Positions 37,789 through 46,833 of a stretch of 52,743 nt of DNA are shown in pieces. The stretch is from IMG/VR virus record IMGVR_UViG_3300036828_000508, positions 1-52,743 of that record. The stretch is one strand, 5' to 3'. The position numbers were made by a program, and so were the translations under genes. This stretch comes from a virus. How positions within the stretch are numbered: position 1 is the stretch's first letter; every line of letters begins with the position of its first letter. A model generated the notes under the pieces. It was given only the letters and a program-made list of their open reading frames with translations, searched no databases and was not told the origin of the DNA.

Positions 37789-40521
37789 ATGGCTGAAGCT
37801 GAAGAACTAAAAGTCAGGATTGTCGCCGACGATCAGGCGTCGGGCGCTTTCGCGTCGCTGCGTCAAAATATTGAGTCGCTCAACACCGGCAGCACCAAGT
37901 CGCATTTGGAGGGCTTCAAGCGCTCGCAGCAGGAATTCGCCACGCAAATGAAAGGGCTGGCCGAAAGCGCCCTCCACGGCCAAGGTGCAATGTTCGGGAT
38001 GCTGCGCGTGCTCGGCCCGGTTGGCGTCGCTGTTGGGGTTCTCGGCGCGGCCGTGGTCGAAGCCGTATCGAAGATCAACACCTTGAGGCATGCAGCGGAC
38101 GCTATCGGGGCTGATCCAGCTAAGATGCGAAACGTGATCAAACAATTTGAGGACGTGGGCATCGCGGCGGAAGAGGCGAAAAAGAATGCCTTGGGGCTTG
38201 CCGAAGCCGGCGTGCAATTGAGCAACAGAATGTCCGCGAGCTACCAGAGCCTGATGGAAATAGCGGGCCCCCATGGCGCTCAAATGGAAGCTCTTATCAA
38301 TCGCTTTCTTAAAGCATCGAGCGGCGAAAGGCCGGGCATCGTTGCGCAGGCCGCTAAGAATACTTACGAAAACGAATTAAAAATCCAGGAGATAAGAGTC
38401 AAGAATGGACAGATATCGGAGGACCAGGCGCGAGAGAATGCGCAAAATTTGGCCAATCGAGTTGCGGGAGGTTTCGGCGAGACGCCGGAAGCATTGCGCC
38501 TAAAGCAAAGCAAGGAGCTGACGGACGAGTTGCTTGAGCAGCAACATTTAACGGACGAAGCGGCCAAGCGAATGGAAGACAACGCTGACAGACTCATCGC
38601 GAAGTTTCGGCAGCTTAACGCCGAAATATTTGGTGGCGTTATTCGGTTCCTTGGCACTCCGCCGGCTCCGCCGGACACCGCTACGCCGCCGCCGCATCGG
38701 GCACTGGGCGGTCCGGTCACCGGGGGGCAGCGGTATCTGGTCGGCGAGCGCGGCCCGGAGATGTTCACGCCGCATTCCGGCGGCAACATCGATGTCGGGG
38801 CCGATCCGTTTGGCGGCAGAACCACTGAAGAAAATACCAAAGTTACCGAGGAGAATACCAAAGAGCTGAAAATGCTCAACGATCACTTCGCCAAGCTCGA
38901 GCAGGGCGATATCAACGGCCCACTCGGCGGCGGCGGACGCGGCGGCGGCGGCGGCGGCGGAGGTGGCGGCGGCGGTGACAGCCCTAATGGCCCACAGTCG
39001 CCACAGTCGCCGGGGCCACAGTCGCCACAGTCACCGAGCCCACCGTCGCCACCAGAAGCGAATCAATCGTTCTTTGATCCGTTTACGGCGGCGGCCAAGA
39101 GCCAAGGCACGCTCGGCGGCGGCGGCCTCGATCCGTTCACGGCCGGGGTTAAGGGCCTTGGCGTGCTAAGCCCGGGATCGCGCGGTGGTGCGCCGAAGCC
39201 CGGCAGTGTGCCCGGCCCCGGTCCAGAATCAATCAGCGAGGCTACGGGCGCTACGGGCGCTGCGGGTGCTGCGGGCGGCGGTGCCAATGTCTACAATAAA
39301 TTGCTCGCGGCGTACAAAGCATCAGGATTAGTCGGCGTTGTTCCTCCTGACGGCGCGAAGTATGGGATCAAAACAGGCTCCGCCGAAGAATGGGCGCGGT
39401 TCGGCACGTCCGTCGCCCACGCCGAGTCAGGCTTCAATCCGAAGGCTACCAATCCCAAAGACACAGGCGGTTCATTTGGTGTTTTCCAATACAATCCTTC
39501 TCAAGTGCCGGGCGGAAATCCTTTTGACGTAGATGCTTCGGTCAAGGCATTTGTGAGAGATTCAGCTACCTCGATAAAGCAGGGTCGCGGCCTGCAAGGC
39601 GGATTACTCGGGGCACGATTTTCTACCATCGGAGCCCATCCGGGAAGCGTAGCCGAGCATATGGGCATTGCGAACCGTATCGCCGCTCAGGCGGCCGGCG
39701 GCGGCGCCCTGCCGCATTTAACTACAGCTGACATTGGCGCGCGGCTTGCGGGATCTGCTGGCGCTGCTAGCGCTGCTAGCGCTGCTGGCGCTGCTGGCAA
39801 TACCAGTGGCGATACCGGTTACGCAGGCGTTGGCCGCTATAACTTCATGGGCAGTCAGCTCGCAAAGCAAATGGGTTTCGGCGATGTGACACCCGGCAGT
39901 GCGGCGGCGCATCTGACTTTTCCGACTGGCATTCCTAAAGGGGAAGGCCCGCCGACAATTCAGGCAAACAAATATGCCGGTGCTGATATAGCGGGCTTTC
40001 TGAAAGATTTGCATGACGCTGGTGCTCCGCTCAAGAATTTCAGTGGCGTGTATAATGACAGGAGTAAGCGGGGCGGCGGCGGAGCGTCACAGCACGCCTA
40101 TGGCAATGCGCTCGATATCGAAACAGGATTTGGTCGGGGGCCGGACAACAGTCCTGCGTTGTATGCCTGGGCGCAGGCTCATCCTGAGGAATTTGCAGCA
40201 ATCCAGGCAAAGCATCACATGCGTAATCTGGATACGTCATCCGGCGCAAGCATGCACGATTGGGGACATTTTGAATGGACGCCTACTGGCGCCTCGGATA
40301 CAGCGACCGCTCATCGTGACGCGATCGACCGCAAATCGGTGCAGACCGTCAAGGTCGAGGGCAACGGCACGCTCACCGCAAACATCAGTGCGCCGCACGG
40401 CACCGACGTCTCGCTCGGCGGCACCGGCTTGTTTAAGAAAACTCAAATGAATCGCCAAGTGCAGATGGCGCCTGCAGCGACGGGGCCGGCGTTGGCGGCT
40501 GCGGATGGGCTTGGTCTTTGA
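37789..40521 (+). CDS. Tape measure protein with two peptidoglycan-acting domains
   Basis: A 910-residue tape measure. Residues 1-300 are helical with one membrane-like span (about 70-92) and the segment VSKINTLRHAADAIGADPAK shared with the small protein at 1418-1606. A Gly/Pro/Ser-rich linker covers about 380-430. An SLT lysozyme-like domain has AHAESGFNPKATNP (E546) and GSFGVFQYNPSQ. A second, M15-like peptidase domain has SQHAYGNALDIE (H769, D776) and MHDWGHFEW (H823, D824, H827). The two enzymes would cut glycan and peptide as the tail penetrates the wall. The tail length is set by the helical part. Confidence 0.9.
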   Translation: MAEAEELKVRIVADDQASGAFASLRQNIESLNTGSTKSHLEGFKRSQQEFATQMKGLAESALHGQGAMFGMLRVLGPVGVAVGVLGAAVVEAVSKINTLRHAADAIGADPAKMRNVIKQFEDVGIAAEEAKKNALGLAEAGVQLSNRMSASYQSLMEIAGPHGAQMEALINRFLKASSGERPGIVAQAAKNTYENELKIQEIRVKNGQISEDQARENAQNLANRVAGGFGETPEALRLKQSKELTDELLEQQHLTDEAAKRMEDNADRLIAKFRQLNAEIFGGVIRFLGTPPAPPDTATPPPHRALGGPVTGGQRYLVGERGPEMFTPHSGGNIDVGADPFGGRTTEENTKVTEENTKELKMLNDHFAKLEQGDINGPLGGGGRGGGGGGGGGGGGDSPNGPQSPQSPGPQSPQSPSPPSPPEANQSFFDPFTAAAKSQGTLGGGGLDPFTAGVKGLGVLSPGSRGGAPKPGSVPGPGPESISEATGATGAAGAAGGGANVYNKLLAAYKASGLVGVVPPDGAKYGIKTGSAEEWARFGTSVAHAESGFNPKATNPKDTGGSFGVFQYNPSQVPGGNPFDVDASVKAFVRDSATSIKQGRGLQGGLLGARFSTIGAHPGSVAEHMGIANRIAAQAAGGGALPHLTTADIGARLAGSAGAASAASAAGAAGNTSGDTGYAGVGRYNFMGSQLAKQMGFGDVTPGSAAAHLTFPTGIPKGEGPPTIQANKYAGADIAGFLKDLHDAGAPLKNFSGVYNDRSKRGGGGASQHAYGNALDIETGFGRGPDNSPALYAWAQAHPEEFAAIQAKHHMRNLDTSSGASMHDWGHFEWTPTGASDTATAHRDAIDRKSVQTVKVEGNGTLTANISAPHGTDVSLGGTGLFKKTQMNRQVQMAPAATGPALAAADGLGL

Positions 40522-41750
40522 TGGTCGACCTTCCCGAAATCGAGATTACGGCGCCGAAATCGAGCGAGGTTGTTAAGCCGGACCCGAGTACTCAGAGCGG
40601 CACGTCCAACGTTCCCGGCACGCAGTTTGCGGTGCCAACACGACCAGCGGATGCGCAAGGCCCGCTCGACGAGGCAACCATTATTGCCGGCGGAATAGAT
40701 TTCAAGGATTGGGAAAGCGTATGGGTGCAGATTGCATATACCGAGCCCTTTCCGTTGTTTCGCTTTACCTCGGTCGAGCGCTTGACGCAGATCGGATATT
40801 ATCCGCAATTCATGCCCGGCGAGCAGGTGATCATCAAGCTTGGCGGCGCCACGGTCGTAAACGGATTTATCCTCACCCGCCAAGTCGCTTACGACGCCAA
40901 CCGGCACGGCATCGAACTTTTCGGCGCCGGCTACACCGAGCCGTGGAGCAGATCGAGCATCTATAACGAGACCGGCAACTATGACGGCATGAGTTTTGAG
41001 CAGGCCGCACGCAAGGCCATGAAGGGCTTCCCGGTCGATCTCAAGGTTATCGGCACGCTTGACGCCACGCCATTTGACAAGCTGCAGCATCAGCCTGGCG
41101 AAAGGCTTTGGGATTTCATGGAACGCATTGCGCGACCGTGCGGCGTCATTATGGGATCCGACCCGTTCGGTAGTTTTCTGGCGATCGGCGACCACGGTTT
41201 TCCGGTCGTCAACACCAATCTGATCGAGGGCCAGAACATTAAAAAATGTCAGTATTCGCTGACGATGAAGCACCTCTATCAAGTGGCCCAGGTCAACGCT
41301 CAGGCCCCGGCATCCGATGACAATTCCGGCACAGCGGCCAGCCAGCTTACTGGCAAATGGGGTGGCACTGGAATTCCCGGCACCATCAATATCACGCCGG
41401 CCGATCAGCCGGTAAAAACCCTGGCGGAAGTTATTCAGCGCGCAAAGAACGAAAGTAAATGGCTCGAAGGCACTTATTTGGACATATCAATTACGGTGCA
41501 GGGTTGGTATCGCGATCCGGTCTCGCTGTGGTGGCCGCTGACCAATGTTCTGATCGATAGCCCGATGCTGCCGTTCAAGGACGTCCTGAAAATCCATACC
41601 GTGACTTTCACGCAGGACAGTCAAAACGGCACGCAAACGCAGATCGATTTCAAGCTGCCTTGGGCGCTCAATGATCAACATGCCGATGTCAGCACTCCGA
41701 TGCCGACGGCGCCAACGCCCAGTCAAGCGATGCAGCCGGTACCTGATTAA
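40521..41750 (+). CDS. Baseplate hub protein, Mu gp44-like
   Basis: A 409-residue protein with the shape of gp44/gpP hubs: FKDWESVWVQIAYTEPFPLF, then MPGEQVIIKLGGATVVNGFI, ELFGAGYTEPW, GERLWDFMERIARPCGV and the end LIDSPMLPFKDVLKIHTVTF. The N-terminus (about 1-55) is Pro/Thr-rich. The ATG overlaps the tape measure stop (TGATG). In Mu the DNA-circularisation-type gene precedes the hub; here it follows it. Confidence 0.88.
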   Translation: MVDLPEIEITAPKSSEVVKPDPSTQSGTSNVPGTQFAVPTRPADAQGPLDEATIIAGGIDFKDWESVWVQIAYTEPFPLFRFTSVERLTQIGYYPQFMPGEQVIIKLGGATVVNGFILTRQVAYDANRHGIELFGAGYTEPWSRSSIYNETGNYDGMSFEQAARKAMKGFPVDLKVIGTLDATPFDKLQHQPGERLWDFMERIARPCGVIMGSDPFGSFLAIGDHGFPVVNTNLIEGQNIKKCQYSLTMKHLYQVAQVNAQAPASDDNSGTAASQLTGKWGGTGIPGTINITPADQPVKTLAEVIQRAKNESKWLEGTYLDISITVQGWYRDPVSLWWPLTNVLIDSPMLPFKDVLKIHTVTFTQDSQNGTQTQIDFKLPWALNDQHADVSTPMPTAPTPSQAMQPVPD

Positions 41751-41755
41751 ACTCG

Positions 41756-42316
41756 ATGGACATTCGCGATCTTCATAATCCCTGGCGCGATGCGTTGCGG
41801 CCGGCGTCGTTTCGTAATGCGCATTTTCACTGCGAAGTTGGCCGCCGCGAAAATGGCCGCCGCGTCGTGGTTCACGAGTTTCCAAAAAAGAGTGCGCCCT
41901 ACGCTGAAGACATGGGGCGCCGTGCCAAGACCTTTACGGTGCGGGCTTATTGTATTCAGTACCCGACTAATCTCGGGCAAATCCAAATTGCCGGCGTCGG
42001 CACTATCGGGCTGCCGGGCTTCGAGCTGTTCCTGAAAGATTACCGCATTGCGCGCGATTTGCTGATCGCTGCACTGGAAAGCTACGGGGCCGGCAATCTG
42101 CAGCTGCCTAGCCTGCCTGCCGAGTCGGTTCTGGTCACACGCTACAGCTTGACCGAGGAGCAAAAGTTTGGCGGCTACTGCACATTCGATATTGAATTTG
42201 CCGAGGCTGGGTTCCCACCGCAGTATTTTTCGACCAATACGCCGCAGACTGTAAACAGTGCCGCCAGCACCGTGCAACAAAATGCTGCCAACAGCATCGA
42301 TCAAATTCCGCTATGA
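41756..42316 (+). CDS. DNA_circ_N / Mu gp43-like N-terminal part
   Basis: A 186-residue protein with the DNA-circularisation N-terminal pattern: NPWRDALRPASFRNAHFHCE, then HEFPKKSAPYAEDMGRRAKTF, TVRAYCI and the later GYCTFDIEFAEAG. In Mu, gp43 is about twice as long, with a helical C-terminal half. Here the stop at 42314-42316 overlaps the ATG of the next ORF, which looks like that half. It is a baseplate or tape-measure-linked protein, not shown to circularise DNA in myoviruses. Confidence 0.8.
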   Translation: MDIRDLHNPWRDALRPASFRNAHFHCEVGRRENGRRVVVHEFPKKSAPYAEDMGRRAKTFTVRAYCIQYPTNLGQIQIAGVGTIGLPGFELFLKDYRIARDLLIAALESYGAGNLQLPSLPAESVLVTRYSLTEEQKFGGYCTFDIEFAEAGFPPQYFSTNTPQTVNSAASTVQQNAANSIDQIPL

Positions 42317-42993
42317 ACAAAGCCGACATCAACGAGGCGGTGCCAATCATCGAGCGGCTGTGTCAGCACTTGAGCAGCATCATTGTTGACAAAGCCGACG
42401 CCGGCGTGGCGGCGCGGACCGCGCTCGGTCAAGTCACCGCTTACGCCTCAACATTATGCTGGAACAATACCATTGGCGCATCGCTCAATAACTGTTTCGA
42501 TTTGGTGCGGCGGGCCAGCTGCACTTGGAGTCAGATGGACCAGGTGCGTGTTGCCTTGACGGTCGAGAAGGCGGTGACCATCGGCGGCATCGCGGTGCGC
42601 GACTACAGCATTCAATTGGCACTGGCGCAGATCAGCCGGATTGCCGTGGCGATGACCTTTGTAAGCCGCCAGGACGTTGATGTTTTGATTACGGCATTGC
42701 AGCCGTCATTTATTGCCGCCGAAGAGACTGCAGCCGACACCATGGATTCAATGATCTATCGCGGGATGATTGAGCTGCACGGCGCCTTGATCAACTTCCT
42801 AGTGCAATCGGCGCGGCCGTTGCCGCAAATGCTGAATTATCGGTTTGCCGAAGTGTTGCCGAGCCTCGTCATATCGCAGCGGCTCTATGGCGATGCCAGC
42901 CGCTACGACGAGATCAGAAACGAAAACAAGATCGTGCACCCGGCATTCTGCCCAACCGACGGCGCCGCATTGGCGCCGCTGCCACCATCGTAA
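42313..42993 (+). CDS. Mu gp43-like C-terminal half (split gene)
   Basis: A 226-residue, mainly helical protein: ADINEAVPIIERLCQHLSSI, then LRRASCTWSQMDQVRVAL-like helices, FIAAEETAADTMDSMIYRGM and LPQMLNYRFAEVLPSLVISQ. The last motif (RF.E.LPSLVISQ) is like the end of gp43 family proteins, which supports it as the second half of a split gp43. An ATGA junction links it to the first half, so the two would be made in equal amounts and may assemble. Confidence 0.7.
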   Translation: MNKADINEAVPIIERLCQHLSSIIVDKADAGVAARTALGQVTAYASTLCWNNTIGASLNNCFDLVRRASCTWSQMDQVRVALTVEKAVTIGGIAVRDYSIQLALAQISRIAVAMTFVSRQDVDVLITALQPSFIAAEETAADTMDSMIYRGMIELHGALINFLVQSARPLPQMLNYRFAEVLPSLVISQRLYGDASRYDEIRNENKIVHPAFCPTDGAALAPLPPS

Positions 42994-43003
42994 AGGAAAG
43001 CTC

Positions 43004-43777
43004 ATGCACCGCGCGACGCCAGCGAATTCGTCGTTCCGCGCCTATGTCTCCGGTGGCGCTCGAGCTACCGTCAACAGCGTTGACGACAGCAAGTTGATGC
43101 AGGAACACGCCAGCGACTTCATGATCAATGAGTCGCGCAGCGCGATTGAGAGTCCGCAGAATTACGGCTTCACCAGCGTAGTCACCGACGCGACCAAGGA
43201 TGCCATGGGCAACGTCACCGGTTGCGCCGAAACCTTTATCAGTTTCATGGGCGGCAATCGCAGCTTCCCGGTCGCCGGCAATATGGATGACCGGCGCCAC
43301 CGGCTGATCAATTTGATCAAGGGCGATGTGGCGATGTTCCGCCAGGTCGCGGACAAGCTGCAATTCCATCTGTCCGGCGACGGCGGCTTTCTGACCGGAC
43401 CGCGCGACAAGGTGGTGCGCATGCAGTTGCTCGACGAGGACAGCGGGCAACAGCAGCAGCAGCAGCCGCAATCGCCGCAGCAGCGCGACGCCTCGTCGGG
43501 CCAGAGTTCGAGCAGCTCGTCGAGCGGCGGGCAGCAGCAGAAAGGCCAGCAAGCGCGATATAAGGATGCGCAAAAATCCTATCGCTTTGTTCACGTTACC
43601 CAGGACGCGACCGAGGCCGGCGGCACCAATGTCAAGCTCAAGCTGCAGGACGGCAACGGTTACGTCCATGTTGCCAGCGACCAAAACGTCTACCTCGGCG
43701 CTGAGAGCAGCAAAGCCAAATTTGCCCTGGTGGTCACGCTCGCGGGGCCGGCCAAAAATACCAAAGCCAAGATTTAA
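43004..43777 (+). CDS. Baseplate spike protein, Mu gp45-like
   Basis: A 257-residue protein with the gp45 pattern: ATVNSVDDSKLMQEHASDFM, then SPQNYGFTSVV, AFISFMGGNRSFPVAGNMDD-like AETFISFMGGNRSFPV and LRQVADKLQFHL-like helices. The middle (about 150-185) is a low-complexity Gln/Ser stretch (QQQQQPQSPQQ, SSSSSSSGG). The C-terminal KLKLQDGNGYVHVASDQNVY is the beta tip. It would form the membrane-piercing spike under the hub. AAGGAAAG precedes the ATG. Confidence 0.88.
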   Translation: MHRATPANSSFRAYVSGGARATVNSVDDSKLMQEHASDFMINESRSAIESPQNYGFTSVVTDATKDAMGNVTGCAETFISFMGGNRSFPVAGNMDDRRHRLINLIKGDVAMFRQVADKLQFHLSGDGGFLTGPRDKVVRMQLLDEDSGQQQQQQPQSPQQRDASSGQSSSSSSSGGQQQKGQQARYKDAQKSYRFVHVTQDATEAGGTNVKLKLQDGNGYVHVASDQNVYLGAESSKAKFALVVTLAGPAKNTKAKI

Positions 43778-43789
43778 TGGGCGTCGAGC

Positions 43790-44335
43790 ATGTCGTATTT
43801 TTTGCCGTATCCGTCGCCGCCAACACTGCCAGCGCCGCCGGATATTCGCATCGTTCAAAACAATCAGTTTCCGGCGTATTCGGTTCAGCTCGATTGGCAG
43901 CTGCTGGGCGACGGCTCGCTCGACGACAGCCGGGCCTTGGCGACTGCGGTCGCGGTGGCGCTCGGCACCGATGCCTTGGCGTCCGTTGACGACCTGTTGC
44001 CCGATCCGGATTCCGATGATCGGCTGGGCTGGTGGGGCGACATGGATGCCGACACGATCTGGAATGGCTGGCCGATTGGCACCAAGCTCTGGCTGTTGCG
44101 CCGCAGCGCGATCTTGCCGCCCGATGCCAAGCGCGGTGCGACCCAGGTGTGGGCCAATGATTATATCTACAACGCCATTCAGCCGTTCATTGATCAAAAA
44201 ATCGCTTCAAGTTTCGAGATCGTTTCAGTCCGCGTCGACAAACAGCGCATCGATGCGATGATCCGCCTTTATCGCGGGCCGATGACAGCAGTGCAATTGA
44301 TGTATCAGGTGCTCTGGCAAGGGATGAGGCCCTGA
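43790..44335 (+). CDS. Baseplate protein, Mu gp46-like
   Basis: A 181-residue protein of the GP46/gpW-gp25 type. The features DIRIVQNN at the start, then ALATAVAVALGTDAL, RLGWWGDMD, GTKLWLLRRSAILPP and VWANDYIYNAIQPFIDQKI are those of this sheath-initiator class. It overlaps the next start (TGATG). It would link the hub to the baseplate wedge. Confidence 0.9.
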   Translation: MSYFLPYPSPPTLPAPPDIRIVQNNQFPAYSVQLDWQLLGDGSLDDSRALATAVAVALGTDALASVDDLLPDPDSDDRLGWWGDMDADTIWNGWPIGTKLWLLRRSAILPPDAKRGATQVWANDYIYNAIQPFIDQKIASSFEIVSVRVDKQRIDAMIRLYRGPMTAVQLMYQVLWQGMRP

Positions 44336-45411
44336 TGCCTTGGAGCACTCCTAGTCTGACTGACGTTCGCAGTCTGGTGCGCGACTCGATCCATGCGTCG
44401 CTGCCTGGCTCGGACGCAACGATCCCGAATAGCGTTCTCCGGGTGCTCAGCGACAGTCAGGGCGCGCTATGTTTTCTCACACTGGAATATATTGACTGGC
44501 TGTCGCTGCAACTTTTGCCGGACACCGCTGAGACGGTTTGGCTCGACCGCCATGGCCAGATCTGGCTGGTTAATTCGGACGGCACCACCGGGCGCAAGCA
44601 AGCCACCATGGCCGCCGGGACGGTGCTGGTGACCGGAACCATTGGCAGCATCGTGCCGGTCGCCAGCTTGCTCAGCGGCGGCACCGGTATTGATTATCAA
44701 ACGACACAGCAAGCCGTGGTCGGCAACGGCCCGACTCCGGCGTCAGTCATTGCGCTGGATGCTGGCACGCAAGGCAATCAGCTCGGCGGCACGCCATTGA
44801 GTTTTGCCGTGCCGCCGATCGGCGTCGACACCCTGGCGACGGTCGAGGAGATGACCGGCGGCGTTGATACGGAAACCGATGACGAGCTGCGGGCGCGGAT
44901 CCTGCAGCGCATTCAACAGCCGCCGATGGGCGGCGATGCCGACGACTATGTGCAATGGGCGCTGGCGGTGCCGGGAGTAACACGCGCCTGGTGCTTCCCG
45001 CAGGAAATGGGCATGGGCACCTGTTCGGTGAGATTTATGATGGACGATCTGCGCGCCGAAAACGGCGGCTTTCCGTTGCCCGACGATGTCGCCGCCGTCG
45101 CCGCCTATATCAACAGCGTGCGGCCGGTGACAGTCAAAGACATGTTTGTCGAGGCGCCAATTCCTTATCCGATCAATGTGCAGATCAGTTATCTCGATAT
45201 CGACACACAGTCGACACACGGCGCCATCGAACAAAGCTTACTCAATGAATTCCTGTTGCGGTCGATGCCGGGGCAGACCTGGTATCGCGCCTGGACCGAT
45301 CAGGGCATCATGAACGCCGCCGGCGTCAACGCCTACGCGATGATTGGCGGCGACGTGCCGATGCCGAGCAACGGCTTCATGGGCGTTCTCGGGGATATAG
45401 TTTATGTCTAA
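44335..45411 (+). CDS. Baseplate J-like protein, Mu gp47-like
   Basis: A 358-residue wedge protein. The J family marks are LTDVRSLVRDSIHASLPGSD, then LDRHGQIWLVN, TGTIGSIVPVASLLSGGTGI, EEMTGGVDTETDDELRARIL and the later RAWCFPQEMGMGTCSVRFMM. It pairs with gp46 and gp48-type proteins to complete the baseplate. The end overlaps the next gene by eight bases. Confidence 0.93.
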   Translation: MPWSTPSLTDVRSLVRDSIHASLPGSDATIPNSVLRVLSDSQGALCFLTLEYIDWLSLQLLPDTAETVWLDRHGQIWLVNSDGTTGRKQATMAAGTVLVTGTIGSIVPVASLLSGGTGIDYQTTQQAVVGNGPTPASVIALDAGTQGNQLGGTPLSFAVPPIGVDTLATVEEMTGGVDTETDDELRARILQRIQQPPMGGDADDYVQWALAVPGVTRAWCFPQEMGMGTCSVRFMMDDLRAENGGFPLPDDVAAVAAYINSVRPVTVKDMFVEAPIPYPINVQISYLDIDTQSTHGAIEQSLLNEFLLRSMPGQTWYRAWTDQGIMNAAGVNAYAMIGGDVPMPSNGFMGVLGDIVYV

Positions 45412-46141
45412 CCAGCCGCCGGATCGCCATGTGCGGCGATTGGGGGGTGACTACGCACAAGCCTTTCTCGCGCTGTTGCCGTGGGGCCAGGCGTGGCCGC
45501 GCTATCCCGGCAGCACGCTGGTGCTCACCTGCGAAGGTCTGGCTAACTACTGGGGCTTCGTCGATGGCCGCGCCGCCGATCTGCTCGAAGTCGAATCCGA
45601 CCCGCGTCTGACTATCGAGCTGCTGCCGGATTGGGAACGTAATTGGGGATTGCCCGATCCGTGCCTAAAGGATCCGCCAACCGCATACGACGAACGGCGC
45701 CGCGCGTTGGTCGCCAAGATGACGCTGCTCGGTGCGCAATCGCGGGCGTTCTTTCTCGCGGCAGCGGCAGCGCTCGGTTACGGCAACATCACGATCACCG
45801 AGCTGGCGCCGTATATGTGCGGCGTATCGCGCTGCGGCGATACCAGGGGTGCTTTCAATCCAGATGATCCGACGCATTTTTATTGGACGCTGGGACCGCC
45901 GCAAAATCGCTATTACTGGACCGTTCATGTCAGCTCGCTGGCGCTGCGCTATTTCCACTGCAACAGCAGCCAATGCGGCATTGATCGATTGCTGGCGATC
46001 GCCTTGGCCACCGATCTTGAGTGCGTTCTTAATCGCTGGAAGCCGGCTCATACCAAGATCGTCTATGACTACAGCGCGTATATGGCGCTAGATTTTACCC
46101 AATTGTTCAACACGCAATATCTCGCTTTAGGGATCATGTGA
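45404..46141 (+). CDS. Tail protein, Mu gp48-like (DUF2313)
   Basis: A 245-residue protein of the YmfQ/gp48 family: DYAQAFLALLPWGQAWPRYP, then LLEVESDPRLTIELLPDWER and NWGLPDPCLKDPPTAYDERR, with a Cys-rich C-terminal half (MCGVSRCGDTRG, CNSSQCGIDRLL). It would close the baseplate and connect to fibres. It starts inside the gp47-like stop and ends at the next start. Confidence 0.9.
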   Translation: MSNQPPDRHVRRLGGDYAQAFLALLPWGQAWPRYPGSTLVLTCEGLANYWGFVDGRAADLLEVESDPRLTIELLPDWERNWGLPDPCLKDPPTAYDERRRALVAKMTLLGAQSRAFFLAAAAALGYGNITITELAPYMCGVSRCGDTRGAFNPDDPTHFYWTLGPPQNRYYWTVHVSSLALRYFHCNSSQCGIDRLLAIALATDLECVLNRWKPAHTKIVYDYSAYMALDFTQLFNTQYLALGIM

Positions 46142-46824
46142 TGGCTGACAACAAGCAAATCAAAGACGGCCTTGGCAACGTCTTTACAATCAGGATGCGC
46201 GACATCTCCGCGGCCGGTGACGGCAGTGTGCAGCGCTCGATGATCCTGACGTCGCCCTATCCGCTCGATTACGGGCCGGGCGGTGAGTATCAGCACTATG
46301 CCGCGAGCGGCGTCATGGCGGCGGCGATGCCGGACAATTCGCCGATCTATGCTTTCCGTTGGCCAGTCTCGACGATGTATGCGCTGATCTGGCGGGTCAA
46401 AGTTACCGCATGGAGCGTGACGGCTTTTGCCGGTGGCTTTGTCGCTTTCAACATCTATGCCGCGCGCAGCTTCACCGCGATTGGCTCTGGTGGATTGGCC
46501 GCCGATCTGAGCGGCAATAACAACAAGCTGCGCACCTCGATGGCCTCGTCGGCGTCCAGCATTGCTTATTCCAATACTGGCGGCATGACGCCTGGCACTC
46601 GCACGCTCGACGCCGCGCCGATGGACTCCTGGGTCGCACCCGCAACCGCCGCAGGCGTGCCGTTCCTCGATAGTCCGATGGTTATTTTTGACAAACAACT
46701 CGGCGAGCAGCACCCGTTGTTGCTGGCACAAAACGAGGGTTTTGTCGTCACCGCCAAGGTGCCGAACGACGGCACTTGGAGTTTCGGCGTGACTACGCGG
46801 TGGGACGAACTTTCAAACTATTGA
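46141..46824 (+). CDS. Baseplate/fibre-associated conserved protein
   Basis: A 227-residue beta-rich protein: SVQRSMILTSPYPLDYGPGG, then SPIYAFRWPVSTMYALIWRV and FAGGFVAFNIYAARSF. I have seen this kind of protein in tail-fibre regions of soil phages without assigned function. It follows the gp48-like gene, where the fibre connector is expected. AGGG lies eight bases before the ATG at 46141; GTG at 46138 is the alternative. Confidence 0.65.
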   Translation: MADNKQIKDGLGNVFTIRMRDISAAGDGSVQRSMILTSPYPLDYGPGGEYQHYAASGVMAAAMPDNSPIYAFRWPVSTMYALIWRVKVTAWSVTAFAGGFVAFNIYAARSFTAIGSGGLAADLSGNNNKLRTSMASSASSIAYSNTGGMTPGTRTLDAAPMDSWVAPATAAGVPFLDSPMVIFDKQLGEQHPLLLAQNEGFVVTAKVPNDGTWSFGVTTRWDELSNY

Positions 46825-46833
46825 GGACATGCC

